A stretch of 64,000 bases of DNA. Origin: DASULK01 sp036278255 (GTDB lineage Bacteria > Actinomycetota > Actinomycetes > Mycobacteriales > Micromonosporaceae). Position 1 is the first letter of the stretch. The number at the start of each line of letters is the position of its first letter. Below, one piece after another: positions 63,817 to 64,000 of the stretch. A model generated the notes under the pieces. That model was not told the origin of the DNA and did no database searches. It was given only the letters and a program-made list of their open reading frames with translations. The stretch lies in NCBI GenBank assembly GCA_036278255.1, contig DASULK010000034.1, positions 33,728 through 97,727 of the forward strand, given 5' to 3'. A program made the position numbers and the translations under genes.

Positions 63817-64000
63817 TCAGCCGCCAGCGGTGGCGAGCTTCAGCCAGAGCCCCAGCCCCACCAGGCAGGCGAACCAGACAATGCCCACCAGAACGGTGTA
63901 GCGGTCGAGGTTCTTCTCCGCCACAGAGGATCCGGCCAGGCTCGAGCTGACCCCGCCGCCGAACATGCTCGACAGGCCGCCGCCCTTGCCCCGGTGCAGC
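63817..64000 (-). CDS. secG: Preprotein translocase subunit SecG, 5' part cut off
   Basis: The last 61 codons of a minus-strand gene run off the right edge. The sequence has LHRGKGGGLSSMFGGG, SSLAGSSVAEKNLDRYTV and a last membrane helix (LVGIVWFACLVGLGLWLKLA). This is the C-terminal half of SecG, part of the SecYEG channel. In actinobacteria it neighbours the gap-pgk-tpi genes, expected just outside the window. Confidence 0.9.
   Translation of the reverse strand, partial: LHRGKGGGLSSMFGGGVSSSLAGSSVAEKNLDRYTVLVGIVWFACLVGLGLWLKLATAGG

Overview
The window is chromosomal DNA from a high-GC actinomycete. Gene content, gene order and GTG/ATGA start habits fit the family Micromonosporaceae (a Salinispora- or Micromonospora-like organism). 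Supporting points are an AcnR-type repressor near aconitase, an actinobacterial sufR-B-D-Rieske-C-S-U-DUF59 cluster, ctaA/ctaB beside the pentose-phosphate operon, an LtsA-type asparagine synthase, an acVLRF1 release factor, OpcA, and GGAAGGGCCC-type intergenic palindromes. I assigned the family from memory of these features; no database search was possible. No rRNA, tRNA, CRISPR array or intact insertion sequence was seen.

Region by region. 1-5100 holds a truncated DUF3097 gene, a hypothetical gene, a HAD phosphatase, a coproporphyrin/haem ferrochelatase with C-terminal cysteines, and the fatty-acid pair fabG-inhA, followed by a previously easy-to-miss 27-residue membrane protein. 5159-11669 holds a moxR-DUF58-VWA operon, a coupled pair of bacterial PH-domain membrane proteins and a PAP2 enzyme. 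11720-18392 holds a sirtuin, an FlK-like thioesterase coupled to a metallo-beta-lactamase-fold hydrolase, a PfkB kinase, an LtsA/AsnB amidotransferase and aminopeptidase P. 18393-22190 is a small accessory stretch: a DUF559 nuclease-like gene bracketed by two copies of a long palindrome, a decayed serine hydrolase and two GNAT acetyltransferases.

22191-31779 centres on aconitase (acnA) and a TetR repressor that looks like AcnR; an 18-bp motif is shared by both promoters. Directly behind acnR lies a three-gene translationally coupled cassette: a TIGR04222 membrane protein with a Gly/Cys-rich C-terminal tail, a DUF692 (MNIO) multinuclear iron enzyme and a small partner protein. This looks like a peptide-modification system whose substrate is the tail of a membrane protein. 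31802-41360 holds an ABC exporter, a crotonase, a small HTH protein, an ABC-F ATPase, acVLRF1 and a 1233-residue secreted metallopeptidase. 41614-48334 is the complete suf iron-sulfur assembly operon under SufR.

48465-54772 is bounded by the haem A and haem O synthases. Between them is an accessory insert: a SNIPE-like DUF4041/GIY-YIG putative anti-phage nuclease next to debris of an SNF2-type helicase and of an XRE/PIN-like gene, then VOC, ATP-grasp and hypothetical genes. 55071-63570 is the pentose-phosphate operon tkt-tal-pgi-zwf-opcA-pgl, closed by a strong hairpin facing a truncated secG at the right edge.

Functionally the window joins central carbon metabolism (aconitase, pentose phosphate pathway), haem and Fe-S biogenesis and cell-envelope functions, with two small accessory islands (18.4-22 kb and 49.4-52 kb) that carry the selfish or defensive content.
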